A stretch of 64,000 nucleotides of DNA. Origin: Saccharicrinis sp963666825. GTDB taxonomy: Bacteria; Bacteroidota; Bacteroidia; Bacteroidales; Marinilabiliaceae. Of this stretch, positions 8,269-18,436 are shown piece by piece. The notes beneath the pieces were generated by a model. That model saw only the letters and a list, made by a program, of their open reading frames with translations. It searched no databases and was not told the DNA's origin. Position 1 is the stretch's first letter, and each line of letters opens with the position of its first letter. The DNA lies in the NCBI GenBank assembly GCA_963666825.2, contig OY763044.2, positions 3,286,001-3,350,000 on the forward strand, read 5' to 3'. The translations under genes were made by a program, and so were the position numbers.

Positions 8269-9312
8269 ATGGCCGAAAATAAAAATCAAGACCTTAAGAA
8301 CTTAGGCGAATTTGGATTGATTGATCATCTGACTAAAAATATAAAAATTAAAAATTCAAGTACAATAAAAGGTGTAGGCGATGACGCTGCCGTACTTGAA
8401 AACAATAACAACCAAACGGTTATAACAACCGACCTTTTACTTCAGGGAATTCATTTTGACTTGATATATACTCCACTAAGACATTTAGGATACAAAGCTG
8501 TAATTGCTAGTTTAAGTGATGTATATGCAATGAATGCTACTCCAAAACAAATCACAGTTTCAATAGGTATTAGTTCACGAATGACATTGAATACTTTGGA
8601 ACAACTATACGAAGGTATTGATTTGGCCTGCGAAAAATACAATGTGGATTTAGTTGGAGGTGATACAACAACTTCTTTAACCGGATTAACAATTAGTATA
8701 ACAGCAATTGGAGAAGTAAACAAGGATGATGTTGTTTACAGAAGTGGTGCAAAACCTAATGACCTAATATGTATTACTGGTGACTTAGGTGCAGCATACA
8801 TGGGCTTACAATTATTAGAAAGAGAGAAAAAAGTTCATGAAAACAATACTGGAGTTCAACCTGATTTATCAGGATATGATTACATACTTGAACGCCAACT
8901 GAAACCAGAAGCTAAAAAAGAGGTAATTGATTTTTTAAAAGAAATTGGAGTTAAACCTACTGCAATGATAGATTTATCAGATGGGTTATCTTCTGACATC
9001 ATGCAAATATGCAAGAGTTCAAAAACAGGATGCAGAATCTATGAGAATAAAATTCCAATTGATCACACAACTTCTTTAATGGCTGAAGAACTAAATATGA
9101 ATCCTATTGTAGCAGCTTTAAATGGTGGTGAAGATTACGAATTACTTTTTACTATCTCTATAGAGGATTATGATAAGTTTAGTAAAGAAACGGATCTGAA
9201 AATTTATACAATTGGACATATTACTGAAGAAAGTAAGGGTAAATATCTTGTAACAACAAGTGATCAGGAAGTTGAATTACAAGCTCAGGGCTGGAACTCA
9301 ACAAATATCTAA
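8269..9312 (+). CDS. thiL: Thiamine-monophosphate kinase ThiL
   Basis: ThiL phosphorylates thiamine monophosphate to the cofactor thiamine diphosphate. The 347-residue protein belongs to the AIR-synthase/PurM-like family. It shows GVGDDAAVL (about residues 36-44), TTDLLLQGIHFDL, the Mg/ATP-binding segment VDLVGGDTTTS, VAITGDLG-like ICITGDLGAAYMG and the C-terminal IDLSDGLSSD and NGGEDYELL motifs. All key aspartates appear to be present. No other thiamine genes are nearby and no TPP riboswitch was recognised in its 280-base leader; a lone TAGTTTTG (8136-8143) could be its -7 element. ruvA begins 50 bases downstream. Confidence 0.95.
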   Translation: MAENKNQDLKNLGEFGLIDHLTKNIKIKNSSTIKGVGDDAAVLENNNNQTVITTDLLLQGIHFDLIYTPLRHLGYKAVIASLSDVYAMNATPKQITVSIGISSRMTLNTLEQLYEGIDLACEKYNVDLVGGDTTTSLTGLTISITAIGEVNKDDVVYRSGAKPNDLICITGDLGAAYMGLQLLEREKKVHENNTGVQPDLSGYDYILERQLKPEAKKEVIDFLKEIGVKPTAMIDLSDGLSSDIMQICKSSKTGCRIYENKIPIDHTTSLMAEELNMNPIVAALNGGEDYELLFTISIEDYDKFSKETDLKIYTIGHITEESKGKYLVTTSDQEVELQAQGWNSTNI

Positions 9313-9362
9313 ATCAATGTTTTAAGTCCTAATATCTCCTATACATCTAAGATTTATATAAA

Positions 9363-9944
9363 ATGCTAGAATATATCAAAGGCCATATCATTGAATCAAG
9401 TCCAGCTCATTGTATCGTTGAAAACAATGGAATAGGTTATTTTATTAATATTTCATTAAATACTTATACTAAGCTTCAGAATCAAAAAGAAATACAAATA
9501 TTTATTTTTGAGCAAATACGAGAGGATGCTCATAATTTATATGGTTTTTACGATACAACAGAGCGTAATCTATTTACTCACCTGATATCTGTTAATGGAA
9601 TTGGGTCAAATACAGCACGAATGATGCTCTCATCTATGTCTCCTGGTGAAATTCACGATGCTATTTTAACAGGAAACGTGAACCTGTTAAAAGGAATAAA
9701 AGGTATCGGAGCAAAAACAGCTCAAAGAATCATTGTTGATCTGGCTGATAAATTAGGAAAAGAACCTATTGATCAAAAAATATTTGTTGAACCGAACAAT
9801 ACATTAAAAGATGAGGCGTTATCTGCTTTAGTGATGTTAGGATTTGTAAAAAACAGTGCGCAAAAAGTTGTTGATAAAATAATTTCAACAGACCCAACTA
9901 TTAAAGTAGAAGAGCTTATTAAAAAAGCTCTAAAAATGTTGTAG
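9363..9944 (+). CDS. ruvA: Holliday junction branch migration protein RuvA
   Basis: RuvA binds four-way junctions as a tetramer and positions the RuvB motor. The 193-residue protein has the N-terminal OB-fold (MLEYIKGHIIE start, ending near the REDAHNLYGFYD stretch) and the tandem helix-hairpin-helix domain (LISVNGIGSNTARMML and LLKGIKGIGAKTAQRII). The C-terminal three-helix domain contacts RuvB (DEALSALVMLGF). Length and domain order are normal. The stop is 51 bases before sprA, so ruvA and sprA may share a transcript, a pairing common in Bacteroidota. Confidence 0.96.
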   Translation: MLEYIKGHIIESSPAHCIVENNGIGYFINISLNTYTKLQNQKEIQIFIFEQIREDAHNLYGFYDTTERNLFTHLISVNGIGSNTARMMLSSMSPGEIHDAILTGNVNLLKGIKGIGAKTAQRIIVDLADKLGKEPIDQKIFVEPNNTLKDEALSALVMLGFVKNSAQKVVDKIISTDPTIKVEELIKKALKML

Positions 9945-9995
9945 CGAATAGGTTCTTATCCAATCACCAATAATAACCATTAATAAAAATCAAAC

Positions 9996-12900
9996 TTGAG
10001 AAAAGTTTTTAAATATATATTTAAGTATCAATTTATTTTAACTGTAGTATTTCTTTTAGGATTAAATTCCCTGAATGCAAAAACTATATACACACCTCTA
10101 TTGCAAGAACCGGATTCTTTAGAGCAGGAAACCAGGTATCCTTCAATAGATGGAGAATCTAATAATCCTTTTCTCAAGAAAGAACAACAAAGCTCGATCC
10201 AATTACAGGAGTCTGAAAGTTTTCAATATTCAACAAGCTATAATCCACAGACAGGAGAAGTATCTTTTTATAGGAAGATTGGTAATATCAATGTTCGCCT
10301 TCCATATACTATGACTTTGGAAGAATATCTCGATGAAGATGTTCGTAACTCAATGCTTGCATATTGGGAAGGCAGAGCCCAAACGGTTGATGCTGATGAC
10401 AAGTTTTCTATATTCAATCCGTCTCTTAACCTGGGAAGTGAACTCGATAATTTATTAGGCGGGAACCTAATTAATATTAAGCCTCAGGGTAGAGCTGAAT
10501 TAAAGATCGGGGTAAACCAAACAACTATAGATAACCCAACTCTACAGGAAGATCTCAGAAAAACCACCACATTTGATTTTGATGAAAAAATTCAAATGAA
10601 TATTCAAGGTACAATTGGCGACAAGCTTAAATTAGGCATCAACTATAATACAGAAGCCACATTTGAGTTTGAAAACGAGATGAAACTTGAATATGAAGGT
10701 AAGGAGGATGATATTATTCAATCTATCGAGGCTGGTAATGTTTCTCTTTCGTTACCAGGGACTTTAATTACAGGTAGTCAAAGTCTTTTTGGTATCAAAA
10801 CAGATCTTCAATTTGGAAAATTAAGTGTTAGCGCATTAGCTGCGCAACAAAAAGGAGAAACAACGGTACTGGATGTACAGGGAGGTGCCCAACAACAAGA
10901 GTTTGAAGTGGCCATTAATGAGTATGACAAAAACAGGCACTTCTTCCTTTCAAACTTCTTTAGAGATTTATATAATACTGCTCAAAGCTCCTACCCTATT
11001 AATTCAAGAATTAGCATTCAGAAAATTGAAGTATGGGTAACCAATACGGCAGGTGATTATGATGATGCAAGGGATATTGTAGGTTTTATGGATATTGGTG
11101 AAAATAACAACAATATTTATAATACAAATTTGTGGTCGCAATCTTCTGCCGATAGAAATCCTTCGAATGCCACGAATAATCTCTACAATGAGATGAATAC
11201 CACATACTCAGCTATTAGAGACATCAATCAGGTTACATCAACTCTTAAAAGTTTAAGCGGAAGCGGTTTTACGAGTGGACAGGATTATGAAAAGATTGAA
11301 AATGCACGCTTACTCTCATCTTCAGAATATACTTTAAACAGTCAGTTAGGTTTTATCTCTTTAAACAGTGCACTGAATAGCGACGAAGTTTTAGCCGTTG
11401 CTTTTGAGTATGATTATAATGGAGAAACTTATACCGTCGGTGAATTCACAAACTCAGGAAACGAAGCCAGTACATCTTTATTTCTGAAATTATTGAAAAG
11501 TACGAACCTGACTCCTAAGGTTAAACCAACATGGGACTTGATGATGAAAAACATCTACTCACTGGGTGCTTATCAAGTGAATAGCGAAGACTTTGAAATG
11601 GATATTGCATATGTTGATGATTCTACAGGAGCTTATATCAACTACTTACCTGAAGATGACATTTTTGCCAATCAGGATGATAGTATTCCTCTTCTTTTAA
11701 GAATCATGAATCTTGACCGTTTAAATGATATACTTGATCCAATTCCTGATGGGGTTTTTGACTACATTGAAGATCAAACCATTTATCCAGAAAACGGAAG
11801 AATTATTTTCCCGGTTTTGGAACCGTTTGGATCGCACCTTGAAGATGTTATCAACAGCAGTACAGCTATTTCTTCATCCAGAAAGAATGAGCTGATTGAC
11901 AAATACGTTTATCAGGCACTTTACGACTCTACTCAGACTAATGCTACCCAAATCTCCGAAAAGAATAAATTCTATTTGAGAGGTACCTATAAATCAAGTA
12001 TCAGTAGCGAAATCTCATTGAATGCACAGAATATACCTCAAGGTTCTGTTGTTGTTACGGCTGGAGGTATAAAGCTTACTGAAAATGTTGACTATACAGT
12101 GGATTATACTTTTGGTACCGTTAAAATCATTAATTCCGGATTGCTTGAAAGTGGAACTCCGATTAAAATTTCTCTTGAAAGCCAGAGCTTGTTTAATTTA
12201 CAAACCAAAACATTATTAGGTACGCACTTAAACTATCAGTTCAATGATAATTTCAACATTGGAGCAACTGTGGAATACCTAAGAGAACAGCCTCTTACAC
12301 AAAAGGTTAATATAGGCGATGAACCTATTGCTAATACAATTTATGGCTTTAACACATCATATTATACAGAATCTCAATGGCTTACCAACGTATTAAATAA
12401 AATTCCCGGATTGCAGGCTACTGAACCTTCAAGTATTTCTTTTGATGGAGAATTTGCGCAAATCATACCTGGTAGTCCTGATATTATTGATGGCGAAGCT
12501 TATCTGGATGACTTTGAAGGAACCGAGACATCTATAGATTTACGCAACTGGACTGCATGGAGTTTAGCCAGTGCGCCTCAAGGTCAGGATGAATTAATTC
12601 CAAACGCCAGTAATATTGATGATTTAACTTATGGTTATGATCGTGCAAAATTAGCATGGTACAATGTTGATCCTTTATTCTTTAGAAATAACCAATATAC
12701 TCCAACACATATTGCAAACGACTTAGATGAACAATCAAATCACTATGTCAGAATCATTTATGAAGAAGAGATATGGCCCGAAATGGAATCAGAATACGGA
12801 CAGCCAACCAATATATCTGTTTTAAACCTTGCCTACTATCCAAAAGAAAGAGGTCCTTACAACTTTGACACAGATCTTAACGAAGATGGTGAATTAAATA

Positions 12901-15900
12901 CACCTGAAAAAAGGTGGGGTGGTATACAAAGAGAGATTGAAACCAATGATTTTGAAGCTGCTAATGTAGAATTTATCGAGTTCTGGATGATGGATCCATT
13001 TATCTATAATGAAGATCCAAATAAAGCCGGAGAATTATATTTCAACCTTGGTAATGTTTCGGAAGATGTTTTGAATGACTCAAGAAAATTCTTTGAACAA
13101 GGTTTGCCTGGCCCTGATGAAACATCAGATTTAGACCAAACTGTATGGGGTAATATTCCTACAAAAACGAGTTTAGTAAGTGCATTTAGTAATGATTCGG
13201 AGGCTCGATTAATGCAGGATATTGGATTTGACGGTTTAAATGATGAAGAAGAGGGTGAATTCTATCAAGATTACATTAACTCTATTAACAACCTTTTTAG
13301 TATGGGTTCGTTAACAGATGAAGCTTATCAAAACATTATTAATGACCCGTCTGCTGATGATTACCATTACTTTAGAGGTCCTGATTTCGATGCTGCAAAA
13401 ACTAGTATCTTAGATAGATATAAAAACTTCAATGGCCCGGAAGGAAACTCTATGCCTTCTGAATATACGAAACTTGGATACTCAACAGCAGCCACATCAA
13501 TACCAGATCAGGAAGATATAAATGGAGATAATACCTTAAGTGAAACAGAAAGTTATTATCAATACAAAGTTAGTTTAGATCCTCAAAACATGGTTGTGGG
13601 AGAAAACTACATCACAGATGTTCGTACAGCATCTGTGAGTTTAAAAAACAATACAACAGATGAAGTAAAATGGTATCAATTCAGAATTCCAATTTCATCG
13701 CCAGATAAAACAGTTGGTAATATTTCGGACTTTACCTCTATTCGTTTTATGAGGATGTTCTTAAATGGTTTTCAGGATACAACGATACTTCGTTTTGCAA
13801 CACTTGACCTTGTAAGAAGTGAGTGGAGGAAATACGAGAATGATCTTGTGGAAGATGATGAGACTTTAATTGAAAATGAAAATACTACTTTCACTACTGG
13901 TGTTGTAAATATTGAAGAAAATGCAGAACGTACGCCAATTAACTATGTTCTTCCTCCTGGTGTAGACAGAGTAATTGACCCTGCAAATCCACAAATCAGA
14001 CAATTAAACGAGCAGTCAATCACACTTAACGTAACTGATTTACCAAAGAATGACAGACGTGCAATATATAAAACCGTAAGTCTGGATCTACGTCAATATG
14101 GTAGATTAACCATGGATGTCCATGCTGAAGAAGTTGACGAAGGATCAATTGGCGACAATAACGTTAGAGCTTTTATTCGTTTAGGTAGCGATAGTAAGGA
14201 TAACTACTATGAATATGAGGTTCCACTTGAAATGACAGCCCATGGAGGCGCGATGAGTGATGAAGAAGTGTGGCCTGAAAACAATCAAATTGATTTTTCA
14301 TTAAGTCTGTTTCAAAGTATTAAACTGGAACGTAATGATAATTCAGCTTCCACAAGTGAGGTATATATCGTTCAAGACGGCAACAACTGGGTAAAAATAA
14401 AGGGTAATCCTAATTTAGGTAACATTAAAACTATATTACTGGGGGTTAGAAATACCCTTTCAAGCAAGGTTGTATCTTTTGAAACCTGGTTTAATGAACT
14501 GAGAGTTTCTGAGTTTGAAGAAAAAGGAGGATGGGCTGCTAACGGACAAATGAATATTAAATTATCAGACCTTGGTAACGTTTCTATTGCTGGAAACAAG
14601 TCTACGATTGGGTTTGGTAGTGTTGACCAAAGTGTCTCAGAAAGAAGTCAGGAAGATTACCAGCAGGTAGATTTCGCCACCAGTCTGGAACTAGGTAAGT
14701 TTTTAGGTTCTAAATCAAGGATTTCTGCACCTTTTTATTATTCTCAATCAAAAGAAGTTACAACTCCCGAATATTATCCTCTTAATCCTGATATTAAGCT
14801 TGATCTGGTTTTAGAAAATGCCAAAACAAAAGCTGAAAGAGACAGTATTTTGAATCTGTCTCAGGATGTGGTGGAAAGAAAGAGTGTAAACTTTACAAAT
14901 GTACGCGTCAAGTCAAAATCTGATAAAAAGAAAAATAATATCTATGATATTTCTAACCTTTCTGCGACCTATGCATACAATGAAACAAAGTCTCATGATG
15001 TAAATACCGAAAAAGAAATAGAAAAAGAATTTAAAGCGGTTGTTGCCTATAATTTTAATAATCGCCCAAAAAATTACGAGCCTTTTAAAAACAGCAAATT
15101 ACTAAAAGGTAGTGCTTTTAAAATTCTTAAAGATTTCAATTTTTACCTAATGCCAACTCAAATTTCTTATAGAACAGAGATGCTTAGGGATTATAACGAA
15201 ACACAGTTACGTAATGTCAATAATCCAGATTATAAGATTCCTATCACTATAAGTAAAAACTTTAATTGGAACAGGTACTTTGATTTGAATTATAATTTTA
15301 CCAAGGCTCTTAAATTCGATTTCAGCTCTACTACCAATGCCAGAATTGACGAACCAGATGGAGTTGTGGATAAAGATGAGTATAAAACTGAATACGAATT
15401 ATGGAAGGATTCTGTTCTGACGAATATTTTAAACGGAGGTCGAATCACCAATTACCAGCACAATTTTAATGTAAATTATAATCTTCCGATTAATAAGTTA
15501 CCATATATGAACTGGATTAGTTCAAATATTCGTTATACAGGTAAATATTATTGGGAAATTGCACCATCTTCTACAAATGAGGATATTGAATGGGGTAATA
15601 CCATTACAAATGGTAATAATATTCAAGGAACGGTGAATCTTACAATGAACACATTGTATAATCAATCTAAATATTTAAAAGGTTTATCCCGAAAATATGC
15701 AAACAATAAGGGTAACAAAAATCAAAACCAGAAACGCACGGTCAGGTATAACAAAGAAGGTATTACGCTTAAAAAAGGAGAAGCATATATTATCAATCAC
15801 AAACTAAAAACCAATGATGTCAGAGTCAGGATGTTTGATCAAAACGGTAGAACAGCCAGAGGTAAAATAGTTCAAATAAACGACTCTAAAACAGAATTTG

Positions 15901-17384
15901 TTCCTGAGGCTGATTATGAAAAAGCTAGAGTAATGGTAACCGGAACTGTGATTGATAAGACGACAGTATTTAATACCGTTGTGGATTATTCTGCTATGGT
16001 ATTAACCGGGGTTAAAAATGTTAGTTTAAGCTACACAGAAACAAATTCAACATCTTTACCTGGATATCTTCCTGATTCTAAATTTTTAGGAACTTCAACC
16101 TATAATGGATTTAATGCTCCGGGTTATAATTTTATCATGGGTTTTCAGGATAGAGACTTTGCTCAAAAGGCAGCAAATAAAGGATGGATTACTGTTGATA
16201 CCATCAACTATCCATACATCATGACTGAATTGAAAGATCTCACCTTAAAAGCCTCAATTCAGCCTGTTAATGGATTAAGAATTGATTTAAACTCAAACAG
16301 GAGATACGCGAATAACATGCAAGAATACTATTATAAAAACGGAAACTCTTTTAGTGCATATAACACGCGCGAAAGCGGAAGTTTCTCTATGACTTATAAT
16401 ATTATCGGAACAGCATTTAAAAAAGTGAGTAAAAAAGGATCTTACGAGTCTGAAACATATAATCAATTTTTACAAAACAGATCAAAAATTTCTGATAGAT
16501 TAGTAGCAAAACGACTTGCAGCAAATCCTAATTATATTAATAATATATTAGCATCAGATCCGGAAAATCAAAATCCCAATGGATATGGTTTGTATACTCA
16601 AGATGTATTAATACCTTCATTCTTGTCGGCCTATAGTGGTACAAATCCGGATAATATCTTTACTACATTATTTCCATCTGCATTTTTAATGCAACCAAAC
16701 TGGCGAATAACTTATAATGGATTATCTAAAATTAATTTCTTTAAAAAATATATTCGTTCTTTTGATGTAAGTCATACCTATAAATCAACATATACCATCA
16801 GCTCATATTCAACTAATTCAGACTATTCTGAAGACATGTCAGGTATAAGCTGGGTAAGAGATACTCAGGAAAACTTTATTTCTCACTATCAGGTAAATTC
16901 AGTAACACTTTCTGAATCGTTTCAACCTCTTATTGGCTTTAATATAACATGGAATAACAGTTTGATTACGAAAGTTGAAGTAGCAAAAGCAAGAGGCCTT
17001 AGTTTAAGCTTAACAAGTAATCAGTTGGTAGAAACTTATGATGATAAGTTTACAGTTGGTCTTGGTTACAGGTTTGACAAAATGGATATGATTTTAGGAA
17101 GTGGCAGAGGTGCTAAAAAAATGTCGAGCGATTTAAACCTTAGTCTTGACCTTTCAATTAAAGATAACATGGCTTTGATCCGACAAATTGAAGATAATAC
17201 AAGTCAGTTAACTTCAGGAAGTAAAATAACTGCGATTAACTTTACTGCGGATTATGTTCTTAGTGATAAGTTTAGCATGCAGGTGTATTATGACAGAACG
17301 GTAAGCAATCCATATATTTCAACTTCGTATCCTACTACTACCAGTAACTTTGGTGTAAGTTTCAGCTTTAGTTTATCGCAGTAG
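9996..17384 (+). CDS. sprA: SprA/SovA, type IX secretion outer-membrane translocon
   Basis: SprA (SovA in Porphyromonas) is the giant outer-membrane beta-barrel through which type IX secretion (T9SS) substrates leave the cell. At 2462 residues the length fits the family. A TTG start gives a signal peptide (MRKVFKYIFKYQFIL..., cleavage near LNAK). The body is a long series of amphipathic beta strands with many Asn/Tyr/Thr residues, and a DGEAYLDDFEGTE motif occurs near residue 835. It ends in an aromatic strand (GVSFSFSLSQ) typical of outer-membrane barrels. It lies next to ruvA as in many relatives. The adhesin, PorP/SprF and sorting-domain genes at 43870-54245 are likely clients or accessories. 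Confidence 0.93.
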   Translation: MRKVFKYIFKYQFILTVVFLLGLNSLNAKTIYTPLLQEPDSLEQETRYPSIDGESNNPFLKKEQQSSIQLQESESFQYSTSYNPQTGEVSFYRKIGNINVRLPYTMTLEEYLDEDVRNSMLAYWEGRAQTVDADDKFSIFNPSLNLGSELDNLLGGNLINIKPQGRAELKIGVNQTTIDNPTLQEDLRKTTTFDFDEKIQMNIQGTIGDKLKLGINYNTEATFEFENEMKLEYEGKEDDIIQSIEAGNVSLSLPGTLITGSQSLFGIKTDLQFGKLSVSALAAQQKGETTVLDVQGGAQQQEFEVAINEYDKNRHFFLSNFFRDLYNTAQSSYPINSRISIQKIEVWVTNTAGDYDDARDIVGFMDIGENNNNIYNTNLWSQSSADRNPSNATNNLYNEMNTTYSAIRDINQVTSTLKSLSGSGFTSGQDYEKIENARLLSSSEYTLNSQLGFISLNSALNSDEVLAVAFEYDYNGETYTVGEFTNSGNEASTSLFLKLLKSTNLTPKVKPTWDLMMKNIYSLGAYQVNSEDFEMDIAYVDDSTGAYINYLPEDDIFANQDDSIPLLLRIMNLDRLNDILDPIPDGVFDYIEDQTIYPENGRIIFPVLEPFGSHLEDVINSSTAISSSRKNELIDKYVYQALYDSTQTNATQISEKNKFYLRGTYKSSISSEISLNAQNIPQGSVVVTAGGIKLTENVDYTVDYTFGTVKIINSGLLESGTPIKISLESQSLFNLQTKTLLGTHLNYQFNDNFNIGATVEYLREQPLTQKVNIGDEPIANTIYGFNTSYYTESQWLTNVLNKIPGLQATEPSSISFDGEFAQIIPGSPDIIDGEAYLDDFEGTETSIDLRNWTAWSLASAPQGQDELIPNASNIDDLTYGYDRAKLAWYNVDPLFFRNNQYTPTHIANDLDEQSNHYVRIIYEEEIWPEMESEYGQPTNISVLNLAYYPKERGPYNFDTDLNEDGELNTPEKRWGGIQREIETNDFEAANVEFIEFWMMDPFIYNEDPNKAGELYFNLGNVSEDVLNDSRKFFEQGLPGPDETSDLDQTVWGNIPTKTSLVSAFSNDSEARLMQDIGFDGLNDEEEGEFYQDYINSINNLFSMGSLTDEAYQNIINDPSADDYHYFRGPDFDAAKTSILDRYKNFNGPEGNSMPSEYTKLGYSTAATSIPDQEDINGDNTLSETESYYQYKVSLDPQNMVVGENYITDVRTASVSLKNNTTDEVKWYQFRIPISSPDKTVGNISDFTSIRFMRMFLNGFQDTTILRFATLDLVRSEWRKYENDLVEDDETLIENENTTFTTGVVNIEENAERTPINYVLPPGVDRVIDPANPQIRQLNEQSITLNVTDLPKNDRRAIYKTVSLDLRQYGRLTMDVHAEEVDEGSIGDNNVRAFIRLGSDSKDNYYEYEVPLEMTAHGGAMSDEEVWPENNQIDFSLSLFQSIKLERNDNSASTSEVYIVQDGNNWVKIKGNPNLGNIKTILLGVRNTLSSKVVSFETWFNELRVSEFEEKGGWAANGQMNIKLSDLGNVSIAGNKSTIGFGSVDQSVSERSQEDYQQVDFATSLELGKFLGSKSRISAPFYYSQSKEVTTPEYYPLNPDIKLDLVLENAKTKAERDSILNLSQDVVERKSVNFTNVRVKSKSDKKKNNIYDISNLSATYAYNETKSHDVNTEKEIEKEFKAVVAYNFNNRPKNYEPFKNSKLLKGSAFKILKDFNFYLMPTQISYRTEMLRDYNETQLRNVNNPDYKIPITISKNFNWNRYFDLNYNFTKALKFDFSSTTNARIDEPDGVVDKDEYKTEYELWKDSVLTNILNGGRITNYQHNFNVNYNLPINKLPYMNWISSNIRYTGKYYWEIAPSSTNEDIEWGNTITNGNNIQGTVNLTMNTLYNQSKYLKGLSRKYANNKGNKNQNQKRTVRYNKEGITLKKGEAYIINHKLKTNDVRVRMFDQNGRTARGKIVQINDSKTEFVPEADYEKARVMVTGTVIDKTTVFNTVVDYSAMVLTGVKNVSLSYTETNSTSLPGYLPDSKFLGTSTYNGFNAPGYNFIMGFQDRDFAQKAANKGWITVDTINYPYIMTELKDLTLKASIQPVNGLRIDLNSNRRYANNMQEYYYKNGNSFSAYNTRESGSFSMTYNIIGTAFKKVSKKGSYESETYNQFLQNRSKISDRLVAKRLAANPNYINNILASDPENQNPNGYGLYTQDVLIPSFLSAYSGTNPDNIFTTLFPSAFLMQPNWRITYNGLSKINFFKKYIRSFDVSHTYKSTYTISSYSTNSDYSEDMSGISWVRDTQENFISHYQVNSVTLSESFQPLIGFNITWNNSLITKVEVAKARGLSLSLTSNQLVETYDDKFTVGLGYRFDKMDMILGSGRGAKKMSSDLNLSLDLSIKDNMALIRQIEDNTSQLTSGSKITAINFTADYVLSDKFSMQVYYDRTVSNPYISTSYPTTTSNFGVSFSFSLSQ

Positions 17385-17429
17385 TCTGTTAAGACAGGTT
17401 AAATAAAAAATCAGAAAGTATAAAACTCT

Positions 17430-17437
17430 TACATTTG
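17430..17437 (+). promoter_or_regulatory. Candidate -7 promoter element of the EamA gene
   Basis: TACATTTG matches the TAnnTTTG consensus. No good -33 partner is seen. It overlaps the upstream in-frame GTG at 17437, which argues for the ATG at 17455 as the real start. Confidence 0.4.
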
Positions 17438-17454
17438 TGCCTTTTAGCACAATT

Positions 17455-18366
17455 ATGAAGAATATTTTTACACAAACATATTTTCTGGCCATAATAGCTT
17501 GTTTATTATGGTCCACTGCATTTGTAGGTATTAAAATTGGATTACAGTATACCACACCTTTGCAATTTGCAGGAATTCGTTTTTTCATTGCAGGCTTTCT
17601 TATTCTGCCTTTAGCAAAGAATCTAAAATCAATTGTAAGATCTGTCAAACAATATCCTATACAATTTCTAAGAGTATCATTTTTTCAAACTATTGTATTG
17701 TATTCGCTTTTCAATACCGGAATAAGCAAAGTCCCCGGAGCCATTGCTGCCATTATTATTGGTTCACAACCTCTATTTGCTGCATTGATTTCGAACTTTA
17801 TGCTTAAGAATGACAAAATGAATACAAAGAAATTAATTACCATTTCAATGGGAATAATTGGAATTGTATTGATTGCATATAACAGAGCATGGAATAATGA
17901 AAACGGGATACAACAATTATGGGGAATTATAATTTTAATGCTTGCCAATATTTCCAGTGGAATTGGTAATGTTTATGTATCTAAACTAAAAGGCATGGTT
18001 CCACCTGCCGTTTTAAGTTCAACACAAATGTCATTTGGAGGATTAGTTATTTTTATCCTCTCCTTTTTTATTGAAGGACCTTTTAAAGGTTTTGATCAAC
18101 CATTACCCTATTTTCTTTCTTTAGGCTGGCTGAGCTTTTTATCTGCCTCAGCATTTACCATTTGGTTTTTTCTGTTGCAACGTCCAAATGTAAAAGTATC
18201 TGACTTAAACATATGGAAATTCATCATCCCAATTTTTGGAGCCGTTTTGAGTTGGATTATCATACCAAATGAAAAACCAGAGGTTGTGCCAATCATCGGA
18301 ATGATAATTATTGGATCTTCACTAATAATGTATAGTATTATTAATAAAAAGAGTAATAAGATTTAG
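17455..18366 (+). CDS. EamA-family (DMT superfamily) membrane transporter
   Basis: This is a ten-helix transporter of the drug/metabolite superfamily (303 residues), with two EamA repeats of five helices each. The first repeat has the typical ACLLWSTAFVGIKIGLQYTTP opening and FQTIVLYSLFNTGISKVPGA; the second has LMLANISSGIGNVYVSKL and a C-terminal GMIIIGSSLIMY. Substrates of this family (amino acids, nucleosides, drugs) cannot be predicted from sequence. A GTG at 17437 is in frame but lies on the probable -7 element, so the ATG at 17455 is preferred. It is convergent with the sensor kinase gene. Confidence 0.85.
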   Translation: MKNIFTQTYFLAIIACLLWSTAFVGIKIGLQYTTPLQFAGIRFFIAGFLILPLAKNLKSIVRSVKQYPIQFLRVSFFQTIVLYSLFNTGISKVPGAIAAIIIGSQPLFAALISNFMLKNDKMNTKKLITISMGIIGIVLIAYNRAWNNENGIQQLWGIIILMLANISSGIGNVYVSKLKGMVPPAVLSSTQMSFGGLVIFILSFFIEGPFKGFDQPLPYFLSLGWLSFLSASAFTIWFFLLQRPNVKVSDLNIWKFIIPIFGAVLSWIIIPNEKPEVVPIIGMIIIGSSLIMYSIINKKSNKI

Positions 18367-18398
18367 ACGGAAATTTATAACAATATATATTCAAAATA

Positions 18399-18435
18399 TT
18401 AATCTGGCTATGGTTATTAACCATAGCCAGATTAA
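18399..18435. terminator. 17-bp perfect inverted repeat between convergent genes
   Basis: TTAATCTGGCTATGGTT (18399-18415) is followed by a 3-base loop and its exact complement (18419-18435). It sits between the EamA gene and the convergent sensor kinase, so a bidirectional terminator is the likely role. There is no real T tract on either side, so it is not a textbook intrinsic terminator. Confidence 0.55.
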
Positions 18436-18436
18436 A

